Of a stretch of 64,000 nucleotides of DNA, positions 6,296 to 14,763 are shown one piece after another; position 1 is the first letter of the stretch, and each line of letters begins with the position of its first letter. Source of the stretch: Compostibacter hankyongensis (GTDB lineage: Bacteria; Bacteroidota; Bacteroidia; Chitinophagales; Chitinophagaceae); the NCBI RefSeq assembly GCF_039541075.1, contig NZ_BAABFN010000022.1, positions 372,001-436,000 of the forward strand. Reading direction: 5' to 3'. Under the pieces are notes generated by a model. The model did no database searches. It was not told the origin of the DNA and saw only the letters and a program-made list of their open reading frames with translations. The position numbers and the translations under genes are program-made.

Positions 6296-7291
6296 TCAGT
6301 CTTCTTCCATTTTGAACTTGGACAGGTCCATGCCGAACTGCAGGCCTCTTTCGTGCAGCACCGTTTCGATCTCGCTCAGTGATTTCTGTCCAAAATTGCG
6401 GAATTTCATCAGCTCTTCCTGTTCGTACTGCACCAGCTCGCTCAGGGAATTGATCTTGGCAGCCTTCAGGCAGTTGAAGGCGCGGACGCTCAGGTCCAGG
6501 TCTTCCAGCGGGGTCTTCAGCACTTTCCGCAGCTGCAGGGTCTGTTCGTCCACCACGTCTTCCTTTTCAGCATCCTTGGTGTCAAAGCTGATGTTTTCAT
6601 CGGTAATGATCATCAGGTGCTGTATCAGGATACGCGAAGCCTGCTTCACGGCTTCTTCCGGGTGAATAGTGCCGTCGGTCACCACTTCCATCACCAGCTT
6701 CTCGTAATCGGTCTTCTGCTCCACGCGGGTATTTTCAATGCTGTACCGTACGTTCTTGATGGGCGTATAGATCGAGTCGATGGGTATGGTTCCGAAGGGG
6801 GCTTCCTTGGGCTTGTTTTCCTCTGCAGGGGTATATCCGCGGCCTTTGGCCACGGTAAGCTCTATATCCAGTTTCGCGCTGCTGTCCAGGGTACAGATCA
6901 GCAGGTCCGGGTTCATGATCTCGAAAGAGCTGGTCGCCTTTTCGATCATTTCGGCCTTGAATTCGGGCTTGCCCTTGATGGACAACTGTATTTTTTCGCT
7001 GGTGATATCGCTGTCTACCTTCTTCTTGAATCTTACCTGCTTGAGGTTAAGGATGATCTCGGTAACATCCTCGGTAACGCCCTTCAGGGTGGCAAATTCG
7101 TGATCAGCGCCTTCGATCTTGATTCCCACAATGGCATATCCTTCCAGGGAGGACAGCAATACGCGGCGCAGCGCATTACCGATCGTTACGCCATATCCGG
7201 GTTCCAGCGGGCGGAATTCGAACTGCGCTTCAAACTCGTTGGATTTTTGAAGAACGATCTTATCGGGTTTTTGAAAATTTAAAATTGCCAT
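6296..7291 (-). CDS. rpoA: DNA-directed RNA polymerase alpha subunit
   Basis: A 331-residue alpha subunit with an N-terminal assembly domain (RRVLLSSLEGYA, residues 42-53) and a C-terminal domain with helix-hairpin-helix features (LEDLDLSVRAFNCLKAA, around 260) that contacts DNA and activators. The length is normal. It lies between rpsD and rplQ as in most bacterial alpha operons, 37 bp after rpsD. Confidence 0.98.
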   Translation of the reverse strand: MAILNFQKPDKIVLQKSNEFEAQFEFRPLEPGYGVTIGNALRRVLLSSLEGYAIVGIKIEGADHEFATLKGVTEDVTEIILNLKQVRFKKKVDSDITSEKIQLSIKGKPEFKAEMIEKATSSFEIMNPDLLICTLDSSAKLDIELTVAKGRGYTPAEENKPKEAPFGTIPIDSIYTPIKNVRYSIENTRVEQKTDYEKLVMEVVTDGTIHPEEAVKQASRILIQHLMIITDENISFDTKDAEKEDVVDEQTLQLRKVLKTPLEDLDLSVRAFNCLKAAKINSLSELVQYEQEELMKFRNFGQKSLSEIETVLHERGLQFGMDLSKFKMEED

Positions 7292-7328
7292 TGATTGTCA
7301 GGTTGGTTTATAATCAATAAACTCATTA

Positions 7329-7934
7329 TTATTTCGAATACAGTTCCACGATCAGCTGCTCCTTGATGTTCTCGGGAACGTGTTCTCTTTCCGGATAGGT
7401 GATGAAGGTACCTTTGAGGTCCTTCTCGTTCCAGTCCAGCCAGGTATACTTCTGGTTTTTGCCGCGGACATTGCTGGTGAGGGCGGTATTGCCGGCGGAT
7501 TTGGGTTTCAGCCCGACCACATCGCCGGGTCTCAGCTGGCAGGAAGGGATGTTTACCACTTCGCCGTTGACGGTGATGTGCTTATGGGAAACCAGCTGCC
7601 GTGCGGCAGGCCGGGAGGGAGCTATACCCATGCGGAATACGGCGTTATCCAGCCGTGCTTCCAGCAGTTTGATCAGATTTTCGCCCGTAGCGCCTTTCCG
7701 GCGGGAGGCTTCTTCGAAGGTTTTCCGGAACTGACGTTCCAGCAGGCCGTAGGTGTACTTGGCCTTTTGTTTTTCACGGAGCTGCAGCGCGTATTCGCTG
7801 GGCTGTTTGCGTCTGCGGTTGGGACCGTGCTGCCCCGGGGGATTGCTGTTTTTCCCCAGGTATTTTCCGTTACCCAGGATGGGTTCCCCGAAGATGCGGG
7901 AAATGCGGGTCTTGGGACCTGTGTACCTTGCCAT
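7329..7934 (-). CDS. rpsD: 30S ribosomal protein uS4
   Basis: A 201-residue assembly-initiating small-subunit protein that binds 16S rRNA. The N-terminal part (MARYTGPKTRISR) lacks the zinc-binding cysteines found in some uS4 proteins. The S4 RNA-binding domain is at residues ~90-155 (LEARLDNAVFRMGIA, ARQLVSHKHITVNG). A 150-bp structured gap separates it from rpsK and could be a site where uS4 regulates its own translation, as uS4 does in other bacteria. Confidence 0.98.
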   Translation of the reverse strand: MARYTGPKTRISRIFGEPILGNGKYLGKNSNPPGQHGPNRRRKQPSEYALQLREKQKAKYTYGLLERQFRKTFEEASRRKGATGENLIKLLEARLDNAVFRMGIAPSRPAARQLVSHKHITVNGEVVNIPSCQLRPGDVVGLKPKSAGNTALTSNVRGKNQKYTWLDWNEKDLKGTFITYPEREHVPENIKEQLIVELYSK

Positions 7935-7937
7935 AGC

Positions 7938-8076
7938 TTATCGTTCAGATTTTTTAGTTACAGTGTACGATTCTTAAAAAATCCTAAAACCCAATCGTAC
8001 ACCCTTACACGTTATAAAAATACCAGAACCCTGCCCGGAACAGGATGGTTAGTCATCCCGCGGGAGGGTCTGCGGT
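7938..8076 (-). promoter_or_regulatory. Structured intergenic leader in front of rpsD (candidate uS4 autoregulatory site)
   Basis: The 150-bp gap between rpsK and rpsD is unusually long for this cluster and has two nested structures. One is a perfect ten-base inverted repeat GTGTACGATT (7963-7972) / AATCGTACAC (7993-8002). The other is a hairpin GGATG-GTTAGT-CATCC enclosed by CCCT/AGGG and AGAACC/GGTTCT arms (about 8022-8079). uS4 controls its operon through mRNA structure in several bacteria; the assignment here is inference. Confidence 0.45.
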
Positions 8077-8084
8077 TCTTGCGG

Positions 8085-8486
8085 TTATACCCTTCTTTTC
8101 TTGGGAGGGCGGCAGCCGTTGTGCGGCAGCGGGGTCACATCCTTGATCATGCATACCTCGATACCGGAGGTGGCGATGGCGCGGATAGCGCTCTCACGAC
8201 CGGAGCCGGGCCCCTTTACGTAGACGTCGGCGCGTTTCAGGCCGGCGTCCATAGCGGTCCTGGCTGCTTCCTGGGCAGCCAGCTGGGCGGCATAGGGGGT
8301 GTTTTTCTTGGATCCCCGGAAACCTTTCTTTCCGGCAGAAGACCAGGAGATCACCTGACCCTGCTTGTTGGTGATGCTGATAATGATGTTGTTAAAGCTG
8401 GCGGAAATATGTACGTCGCCGTAGTTATCCACCTTGACCACCCGTTTTTTTGCAGCGTTCTTGGCGGCTGCAGATGCTTTTGCCAT
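8085..8486 (-). CDS. rpsK: 30S ribosomal protein uS11
   Basis: A 133-residue platform protein of the small subunit. The conserved central motif SSAGKKGFRGSKKNTPYAAQ and the basic end HNGCRPPKKRRV are typical. The N-terminal Ala/Lys-rich extension is short. The start at 8486 lies 55 bp after the rpsM stop. It is co-transcribed with rpsM and, through the structured gap, rpsD. Confidence 0.98.
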   Translation of the reverse strand: MAKASAAAKNAAKKRVVKVDNYGDVHISASFNNIIISITNKQGQVISWSSAGKKGFRGSKKNTPYAAQLAAQEAARTAMDAGLKRADVYVKGPGSGRESAIRAIATSGIEVCMIKDVTPLPHNGCRPPKKRRV

Positions 8487-8541
8487 AATATCTTTAAATT
8501 CCGAATTTCATTCGATTAATACTCCGTCCGGTATTCCGGTA

Positions 8542-8922
8542 TTATTTCTTCGGCGCCTTCTTCTTGCCGGCCACGGTCTTCCGCTTTCCTTTGCGGGTAC
8601 GCGAGTTGGTACGGGTACGCTGGCCCCGGAGGGGAAGCCCCTTGCGGTGACGCAGCCCGCGGTAGCAGGCAATATCCAGCAGGCGTTTGATGTTGGTCTG
8701 CACTTCCGAGCGCAGGGCGCCTTCCACCTTCACTTCGTTGGTAATGATGCTCCGGATGGCGTTCAGCTCCTCGTCGTTCCAGTCCTGTACTTTCTTGTTC
8801 ACATCTATCCCCGCCTTGGTCAGGATATGCTGGGCGGTAGAACGTCCGATCCCATAGATATACGTCAATCCGATCTCGCCGCGTTTATTTTTTGGAAGGT
8901 CTATACCGGCTATACGTGCCAT
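8542..8922 (-). CDS. rpsM: 30S ribosomal protein uS13
   Basis: A 126-residue head protein that contacts tRNA and bridges to the large subunit. It begins MARIAGIDLPKNKRGE, has the helix-two-turn-helix region (YIYGIGRSTAQHILTKAGID) and ends in a basic tail with GLPLRGQRTRTNSRTRKGKR. The length is usual. It follows rpmJ by 54 bp. Confidence 0.98.
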   Translation of the reverse strand: MARIAGIDLPKNKRGEIGLTYIYGIGRSTAQHILTKAGIDVNKKVQDWNDEELNAIRSIITNEVKVEGALRSEVQTNIKRLLDIACYRGLRHRKGLPLRGQRTRTNSRTRKGKRKTVAGKKKAPKK

Positions 8923-8976
8923 AAACAGTAATGGTTAATTTTTTGCTCTTGAATGGTTGGGTTATAAAAACGGCAA

Positions 8977-9093
8977 TCAGCCCTGCCGCTGCTTGAAGCG
9001 GGGATTCTTTTTGTTGATCACATACAGCCTGCCTTTGCGGCGTACGATCTTACATTCCGCACTTCTCTTTTTTATGGATGCCCTGACTTTCAT
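8977..9093 (-). CDS. rpmJ: 50S ribosomal protein bL36
   Basis: A 38-residue protein read directly from the minus strand, starting MKVRASIKKRSAECKIVRRK and ending NPRFKQRQG. It is the short bL36 type. Of the zinc-ribbon ligands only one cysteine (AECK) remains, and the second CxxC position is replaced, so this is a zinc-free (C-) variant. It lies between infA and rpsM as in most alpha operons. Confidence 0.95.
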   Translation of the reverse strand: MKVRASIKKRSAECKIVRRKGRLYVINKKNPRFKQRQG

Positions 9094-9178
9094 CTGTAGA
9101 TATTTATCTTTTTAACGGTCAGATGGAACCTTGCATGCCCGGTTTCACCTGTATTTGTCTCTTAATCGCTTTTTACTT

Positions 9179-9397
9179 TTATTTGTACCGGTAAATGATC
9201 CGGCCTCTCGACAGATCGTAAGGGCTCATTTCCACACCCACCTTATCCCCCGGTAAGATCCTGATATAGTGCATCCTCATCTTGCCGGAAATAGTCGCCA
9301 GTATTTCGTGGCCATTCTCCAGCTTCACCCGGAACATCGCATTGGACAAGGCTTCTAAAATGGTACCATCCTGTTTGATCAGTGCTTGTTTCGCCAT
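9179..9397 (-). CDS. infA: Translation initiation factor IF-1
   Basis: A 72-residue S1-like OB-fold protein that binds the 30S A site during initiation. The standard features are present: MAKQALIKQDGTI, LENGHEILATISGKMR and the YDLSRGRIIYRYK end. It is the first gene behind a good promoter (9415-9447), so infA to rplQ can be transcribed separately from the upstream spc genes. Confidence 0.98.
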   Translation of the reverse strand: MAKQALIKQDGTILEALSNAMFRVKLENGHEILATISGKMRMHYIRILPGDKVGVEMSPYDLSRGRIIYRYK

Positions 9398-9414
9398 AGA
9401 TTTTTTGAGGACTG

Positions 9415-9447
9415 CAAAGATACAACAATAATTTTTAAAATGACAAA
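9415..9447 (-). promoter_or_regulatory. Promoter of the infA-rpmJ-rpsM-rpsK-rpsD-rpoA-rplQ unit
   Basis: TTTG (9444-9447), 21 nt, TATCTTTG (9415-9422) on the minus strand. It fits the Bacteroidetes housekeeping promoter well. Transcription would start near 9408, only about 11 nt before the infA ATG. Confidence 0.75.
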
Positions 9448-9461
9448 ATTTTGCCCGTACC

Positions 9462-10262
9462 TCAGTATCCGCTGCACAGGGCTTCGTTGGCCGCCTCTGC
9501 CGCCTCTATGGCCGAAAAGTCGGACAGCAATTCCGCCTTCCCCTTCCGGACCACTACGGTATGTTCATAATGGGCGGAGGGCTTGCCGTCGCGCGTCACG
9601 ACCGACCAGCCGTCGTCCAGGTAATAGATATCCCGGGTCCCGAGGTTGATCATGGGCTCTATGCAGATCACCAGTCCTTCTTTTAGCGTGCTGCCGTTGC
9701 CCCGGCGGCCGTAGTTGGGCACCTGGGGCTCCTCGTGCAGCTCCCGGCCCAGGCCGTGGCCTACCATTTCGCGCACTACCCCGTAGCCGCGGCTGATCTC
9801 CGTATAATGCTGTACCGCAAAGCCGATATCCCCGATACGGTTGCCCGCCACCGCCTTTTCCACCCCTTCGTAGAGGGCGCGCCGGGTATCGCCCATAAGG
9901 CGAAGCACTTCGGGGGCTACCGCACCGATACCAAAGGTATAGGCGCTGTCCCCGTGGAAGCCGTTCATCAGCGCCCCGCAGTCGACCGATACCAGGTCCC
10001 CGTCTTTCAGCACATAATCCCCGGGGATGCCGTGCACCACCGTTTCGTTCACCGAGATGCAGCAGGTGGCCGGGAAGCCGTGGTAATCCTTAAAGGAGGG
10101 TACTGCGCCATGGTCGCGGATGAAGGTTTCGGCATACCGGTCCACCTCCGCGGTGGTGATGCCGGCCTTCAAAAATTTTGCCACCTCGGCTAAGGTGGCA
10201 GATACTAAGAGGGCACTTTGGCGGATATACCCGATCTCTTCTTCTGTTTTATAAAAAATCAT
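9462..10262 (-). CDS. map: Methionine aminopeptidase, type I
   Basis: A 266-residue metalloprotease of the pita-bread fold that removes N-terminal methionine from new proteins. The five metal ligands are visible: the two Asp in VSVDCGAL (~95) and HGDSAYTFGIG, His in MVGHGLG, Glu in CIEPMINLG, and Glu in YEHTVVV. The C-terminal ~15 residues after HTVVVRKGKAELLSDF are a small extension. It starts three bases after secY, which suggests translational coupling. Confidence 0.97.
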   Translation of the reverse strand: MIFYKTEEEIGYIRQSALLVSATLAEVAKFLKAGITTAEVDRYAETFIRDHGAVPSFKDYHGFPATCCISVNETVVHGIPGDYVLKDGDLVSVDCGALMNGFHGDSAYTFGIGAVAPEVLRLMGDTRRALYEGVEKAVAGNRIGDIGFAVQHYTEISRGYGVVREMVGHGLGRELHEEPQVPNYGRRGNGSTLKEGLVICIEPMINLGTRDIYYLDDGWSVVTRDGKPSAHYEHTVVVRKGKAELLSDFSAIEAAEAANEALCSGY

Positions 10263-10265
10263 GCG

Positions 10266-11618
10266 TTATATGGTTGATACACCGGCCCCGGTACCGGCAG
10301 TCCTGCCGGCAATACGGCCTTTGCTCATCAGTCCGTCGTAGTGCCGCATCAGCAGCTGGCTTTCGATCTGCTGAAGGGTATCGAGGATAACGCCTACAAT
10401 GATCAGCAGCGAGGTGCCGCCAAAGAAGCTGGCAAAAACGGAGTTGATCTTCAGGGCGCTGGCAAAGCCGGGCAGCACGCCTACGATGGCGAGACAAAAG
10501 GCGCCGGGAAGGGTAATGCGGTCCATGATGGCGCCGATATAATCGGCGGTGGATTTGCCGGGTTTTATACCGGGTATGAAACCGTTGTTACGCTTCATCT
10601 CATCCGCCATCTGGGTGGGGTTAAAGATCAGCGCGGTATAGAAATAGGTGAACACGATCACCAGGACGCCGTAAACGACGTTGTACAACGGAGTGGTATA
10701 GTCGCTGAAGGAGCGCATAAAGCCGGAGCTGGCGCTGTCGGGGTTGGTAAATCCCACCAGGGTGGCCGGGATGAACATGATGGCCTGGGCAAAGATAATG
10801 GGCATCACGCCGGCGGCATTCACCTTCAGGGGCAGGAACTGACGCACACCGCCCACCTGGCGGTTGCCCACGATACGTTTGGCATAATTTACCGGCACCT
10901 TGCGGGTACCCTGCACCAGCAGCACCAGCCCGATGATGATCACCACCAGGAAGACGATCTCCAGCAGAAAGATCAGCAGGCCGCCTCCGCCCATGTTGGA
11001 CTTGGAGGTAAATTCATAGATGAGCGCCTGCGGAAGACGCGCCAGGATACCGATCTCGATGATGATGGAGGTACCGTTGCCGATCCCCTTGTCGGTGATC
11101 TTTTCGCCGAGCCACATCACAAAGAGGGTTCCGGAGGTCAGCACAATCACGGTGGACAGCCAGAAGAAAAATCCTCCGAATTCAGCGATAATAGCCGGTC
11201 CGGACTGGGAGCGGAGGTAGGCTACATAGGCGCTGGCCTGGAAAGCCGTTACGATCACGGTGAGCAGGCGGGTGTACTGGTTGATCTTTTTACGGCCGCT
11301 CTCCCCTTCCTTCTGCATCTTGGCGAAGCTGGGCACCGCAATGGTCAGCAGCTGCATGGCAATGGAGGCCGAGATATACGGCATGATGCCGAGGGCAAAG
11401 ATGGAAGCGCGGGAGAAGGAGCCGCCCGCGAACATATCGAAAAGACCCAGCAATCCCTTCTGGGCGCCTGCCAGCGAAAGCCGGTTCGGATCGATCCCCG
11501 GCAGGATTACATAGGATCCAAAACGGTATACCAGTATCAGGCCCAAGGTCAGCAGGATACGCTTGCGAAGGTCCTCGATGCTCCAGATATTACGGATCGT
11601 TTCGACTATTTTCTTCAC
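10266..11618 (-). CDS. secY: Protein translocase subunit SecY
   Basis: A 450-residue polytopic inner-membrane protein with the ten membrane segments of the SecYEG channel. The plug region (SIFALGIMPYISASIAMQLL, ~75-94) and the cytoplasmic loop with GTRKVPVNYAKR are recognisable. The position between rplO and map is the canonical spc-operon arrangement; the stop is three bases before map. Confidence 0.98.
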   Translation of the reverse strand: MKKIVETIRNIWSIEDLRKRILLTLGLILVYRFGSYVILPGIDPNRLSLAGAQKGLLGLFDMFAGGSFSRASIFALGIMPYISASIAMQLLTIAVPSFAKMQKEGESGRKKINQYTRLLTVIVTAFQASAYVAYLRSQSGPAIIAEFGGFFFWLSTVIVLTSGTLFVMWLGEKITDKGIGNGTSIIIEIGILARLPQALIYEFTSKSNMGGGGLLIFLLEIVFLVVIIIGLVLLVQGTRKVPVNYAKRIVGNRQVGGVRQFLPLKVNAAGVMPIIFAQAIMFIPATLVGFTNPDSASSGFMRSFSDYTTPLYNVVYGVLVIVFTYFYTALIFNPTQMADEMKRNNGFIPGIKPGKSTADYIGAIMDRITLPGAFCLAIVGVLPGFASALKINSVFASFFGGTSLLIIVGVILDTLQQIESQLLMRHYDGLMSKGRIAGRTAGTGAGVSTI

Positions 11619-11680
11619 CCGGATTGTCTATTTTGTATTCATAAACGGAAAAGACGCGGCCGCTGACGGCGCGTCTCCAA

Positions 11681-12127
11681 TCATACCAGCGTTACCGTAC
11701 CCCCGGCAGCCGTAACGGCGGCCTGGGCCTTTTCGCTGACCGCATGCACTTTGAGGTCTACCTTGGCTTTCAGCTCGCCCTGCCCCAGCACCTTCACCTT
11801 GTCTGTGCGGCCGATAAGCCCGTTCATATACAACACTTCCAGCGATATTTCCTGAAGGCCGTACTTTTCGATCAGCTGATCCAGCTGTCCTACATTAAAG
11901 ACCTTGTATTCCACCCGGCCGGGGTTCTTGAACCCGCGCTTGGGCAGGCGGCGGTGGATCGGCATCTGACCGCCCTCATGACCTTTCTTATTTTTAAAGC
12001 CGCTGCGCGACTGCTGTCCCTTGTTCCCTTTTGTGGAGGTACCTCCTTTGCCGGAAGCTTCCCCGCGGCCGAGGCGCTTTGCCTTTTTAACGGCGCCGGC
12101 TTCGGGCTTCAACGTGTGTAAGTTCAT
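11681..12127 (-). CDS. rplO: 50S ribosomal protein uL15
   Basis: A 148-residue late-assembly protein of the large subunit. The glycine/lysine-rich N-terminal extension (GRGEASGKGGTSTKGNKGQQ) and the globular part with PIHRRLPKRGFKNPGR are typical. It lies between rpmD and secY, with gaps of about 62 bp on each side. Confidence 0.98.
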   Translation of the reverse strand: MNLHTLKPEAGAVKKAKRLGRGEASGKGGTSTKGNKGQQSRSGFKNKKGHEGGQMPIHRRLPKRGFKNPGRVEYKVFNVGQLDQLIEKYGLQEISLEVLYMNGLIGRTDKVKVLGQGELKAKVDLKVHAVSEKAQAAVTAAGGTVTLV

Positions 12128-12189
12128 AGGTCTGTTTTTGGCTCAACGCTTTCTGCCGTGCAGAAAACTCGCAAGATAAAAAAATTACG

Positions 12190-12366
12190 CTATTCCGCCA
12201 CGGTTACCAGGTGGCTCACTTTCCGCACCATACCCAGTACCTGGGGAGTGGCTTCCACCTCTACGGTGGCATGCATCTTCTTCAGCCCCAGCGCTTCCAG
12301 GGTCCGTTTCTGGCGCTCGGGACGGTCGATCGCGCTTTTTACCTGGGTGATTTTTATTTTTGACAT
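12190..12366 (-). CDS. rpmD: 50S ribosomal protein uL30
   Basis: A 58-residue protein read directly from the minus strand, beginning MSKIKITQVKSAIDRPERQK and ending SHLVTVAE. This is the normal bacterial uL30 size and pattern, with the RxxQxxTLxALGLxK motif. It sits between rpsE and rplO as expected. Confidence 0.96.
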   Translation of the reverse strand: MSKIKITQVKSAIDRPERQKRTLEALGLKKMHATVEVEATPQVLGMVRKVSHLVTVAE

Positions 12367-12439
12367 GATCCGTTATTTGTACTCCGCCAAAGGAATGCGA
12401 GATCCGTATGCTCGGGATCTTCGCTCCGCGGCTGCGTGA

Positions 12440-12958
12440 TTATCCGTTAAATACTTTCTTCAGCGAGATATTGCGCGTTTTGGCCACGGCTACCGGTTCC
12501 CGCAGCAGGCTCAGGGCCTTGAAGGTGGCTTTCACCACGTTATGCGGGTTGGCGGAGCCCAGGGACTTGGCCAGCACGTCGGTAATGCCGGCGCTTTCCA
12601 GCACGGCGCGCATGGAACCTCCGGCGATCACCCCGGTACCGTGTCCGGCGGGCTTGATCAGCACTTTGGCTGCGCCTTCCTTGGCCAGCTGGTCATGCGG
12701 GATGGTACCGTGCATGACAGGCACGCGGATCAGGTTTTTCCTGGCATCGTCGATGGCTTTGGTGATGGCTTCCTGCACTTCCTTGGCCTTACCCAGGCCA
12801 TGGCCTACCACACCGTTCTCGTTGCCCACCACTACCAGCGCGGAAAAGCTAAAGGTGCGTCCGCCCTTGGTGGTCTTCGTCACGCGGTTGATGGTCACCA
12901 GCCTGTCTTTGAGTTCCAGATCGCCGGCTTTTACCCGGTTAACCGTATTTTTTGCCAT
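12440..12958 (-). CDS. rpsE: 30S ribosomal protein uS5
   Basis: A 172-residue decoding-fidelity protein. The double-stranded-RNA-binding-like N-terminal domain (VTKTTKGGRTFSFSALVVVG) and the C-terminal domain (ILVKPAxxGTG-type loop, here KPAGHGTGVIAGG) are intact. The stop is 73 bp before the rpmD start. Confidence 0.98.
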   Translation of the reverse strand: MAKNTVNRVKAGDLELKDRLVTINRVTKTTKGGRTFSFSALVVVGNENGVVGHGLGKAKEVQEAITKAIDDARKNLIRVPVMHGTIPHDQLAKEGAAKVLIKPAGHGTGVIAGGSMRAVLESAGITDVLAKSLGSANPHNVVKATFKALSLLREPVAVAKTRNISLKKVFNG

Positions 12959-13022
12959 TTATTTCTGCTTGTTTTGCACCCTTGGGGTACGTTATCTTTT
13001 TTTATGCTTTCCAGGTCTCGTA

Positions 13023-13376
13023 CTAAAACTGCAACCCGCCTTCCCGGGCGCCTTCGGCCAGGGCCTTTACACGGCCGTGGTAGAGATATCCCCCGCGGTC
13101 AAAAACGCATTTGGTGATCCCCGCTTCGGCTGCCTTGCGGGCGAGGGCCTGCCCCACCAGGCGGGACAGCTCGGCTTTCGCGCCTTTCTGGGCGGCGATA
13201 TCCTTTGCACGGGAGGAGGCGGAGGCCAGGGTAGTGCCGCTGCTGTCGTCGATCAGCTGTGCATAGATATCCCGGTTGCTGCGAAACACCGCCAGGCGGG
13301 GCTGTTCCGGCGTACCGGCCACCTTCCTGCGGATACGGTAGCTGATTTTCTGCCTTCTTACTACTTTCGGATGCAT
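13023..13376 (-). CDS. rplR: 50S ribosomal protein uL18
   Basis: A 117-residue 5S rRNA-binding protein. It starts with an N-terminal arginine-rich segment (RRQKISYRIRRKV), has the core PRLAVFRSNRDIYAQLID and ends with FDRGGYLYHGRVKALAEGAR. The length and order (rplF, rplR, rpsE) are standard. Confidence 0.98.
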   Translation of the reverse strand: MHPKVVRRQKISYRIRRKVAGTPEQPRLAVFRSNRDIYAQLIDDSSGTTLASASSRAKDIAAQKGAKAELSRLVGQALARKAAEAGITKCVFDRGGYLYHGRVKALAEGAREGGLQF

Positions 13377-13439
13377 GATTTATTTTGTTTTGTCTCCGTT
13401 ATTTGGCGGAGATCGCTGTTACAATGTGGACGTCACCGG

Positions 13440-13994
13440 TTATTTCCCGGCGGTCTTGCCGGCTTTGCGGCGCACTACTTCGTCGCTGTAGCGTACGCCC
13501 TTACCCTGGTAGGGCTCAGGTTTGCGCAGGCTGCGGATCTTGGCGGCCACCTCACCCAGCAGCTGGTTGTCGATGCCTTCGAGGATGATCTTGGGGTTCT
13601 GCCCTTTCACCGTTTCGGTCTTCACCTTCAGCTCTTCGGGTATCTCCACGAGGATGTTGTGGGAATAGCCCAGGGAAAGATCCAGCAGCTGTCCCTGGTT
13701 GGAGGCGCGGTATCCCACCCCTACCAGCTCCAGCTGTTTTACAAAACCTTCGGAAACGCCTTTCACCATATTGCTGATCAGGGCGCGGTACAGGCCGTGG
13801 AGCGCACGGTGACGGATCTGATCGGTCGGCCGGCTCACCACTACCACCCCATCCTTGGTTTCTATTTTGATATCGCGGTCAACGGCTCTTTTCAGCTCGC
13901 CTTTCGGTCCTTTCACCGTCACTTCGTTGGACGGGGAAACATTCAGGGTGACACCAGCGGGGAGGTTTACCGGGCTTTTGCCTATACGTGACAT
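13440..13994 (-). CDS. rplF: 50S ribosomal protein uL6
   Basis: A 184-residue protein near the sarcin-ricin loop with two related domains. It starts MSRIGKSPVNLPAGV and carries the C-terminal signature EPYQGKGVRYSDEVVRRKAG. The length is normal. It begins 25 bp after the rpsH stop. Confidence 0.98.
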   Translation of the reverse strand: MSRIGKSPVNLPAGVTLNVSPSNEVTVKGPKGELKRAVDRDIKIETKDGVVVVSRPTDQIRHRALHGLYRALISNMVKGVSEGFVKQLELVGVGYRASNQGQLLDLSLGYSHNILVEIPEELKVKTETVKGQNPKIILEGIDNQLLGEVAAKIRSLRKPEPYQGKGVRYSDEVVRRKAGKTAGK

Positions 13995-14019
13995 GACTAA
14001 AAAAATTTAAAATTCAAAC

Positions 14020-14418
14020 TCAATAGATATGGCAGAGCACTTCGCCGCCGACATGCTGTGCCTGGGCTTCCTTATCGGTCATCACTCCCTTGGAGGTCGA
14101 TACGATGGCGATACCCAGCCCGTTTTTCACCCGGCGGAAGTCGGCCGGCTTCGCATAGCGGCGCAGACCCGGGCGGCTCACCCTTTCCAGGGAATGGATG
14201 GCGGGCTGCTTGGTTTGCGGGTCGTACTTCAACGCAATCTTGATCAGTCCCTGCTTGCTGTCTTCTTCGAATTTATATTTCAGGATATATCCTTTTTCGT
14301 ACAAGATCTCCGTAAGACGCTTCTTCAGGTTTGAAGCGGGCACTTCCACGATGCGGTGGCTGGCCAGCTGTGCATTGCGTATCCGTGTGAGGAAATCGGC
14401 AATCGGATCAGTTACCAT
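14020..14418 (-). CDS. rpsH: 30S ribosomal protein uS8
   Basis: A 132-residue small-subunit assembly protein. The start MVTDPIADFLTRIRNA and the end GLGIAIVSTSKGVMTDKEA match the family. In E. coli uS8 represses the spc operon at rplE; a comparable site was not evident here. Confidence 0.98.
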   Translation of the reverse strand: MVTDPIADFLTRIRNAQLASHRIVEVPASNLKKRLTEILYEKGYILKYKFEEDSKQGLIKIALKYDPQTKQPAIHSLERVSRPGLRRYAKPADFRRVKNGLGIAIVSTSKGVMTDKEAQAQHVGGEVLCHIY

Positions 14419-14481
14419 TTATTCTTTTTTATTTTATCGCTTACTAATAAGATATAGCGGTTTCCGGGCGATGCGTCCGGT

Positions 14482-14751
14482 TTACCACGATGCTTTTCTC
14501 ACACCGGGGATCTTGCCTGCCAGCGCCATTTCCCGGAGCATGATACGGGAGATGCCGAAATACCGGACATAGCCCTTCGGCCGGCCGGTCAGCTGGCAGC
14601 GGTTGTGCAGCCTTACGGGGGAAGCATTCCTCGGCAGCCTGTCCAGTGCGGCATAGTCGCCGGCCGCTTTCAGCTCGGCTCTTTTCTCCGCATAGTGCGC
14701 CACCATTCTTTCCCTTTTGCGCTGTCTGGCCTTGATGGATTCTTTTGCCAT
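14482..14751 (-). CDS. rpsN: 30S ribosomal protein uS14, zinc-free type
   Basis: An 89-residue protein of the long, cysteine-poor uS14 form. The characteristic segment LPRNASPVRLHNRCQLTGRP and the C-terminal GKIPGVRKASW are present, and the CxxC pairs of the short zinc form are absent. It lies between rplE and rpsH. Confidence 0.98.
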   Translation of the reverse strand: MAKESIKARQRKRERMVAHYAEKRAELKAAGDYAALDRLPRNASPVRLHNRCQLTGRPKGYVRYFGISRIMLREMALAGKIPGVRKASW

Positions 14752-14763
14752 ACCTGTATGGTT

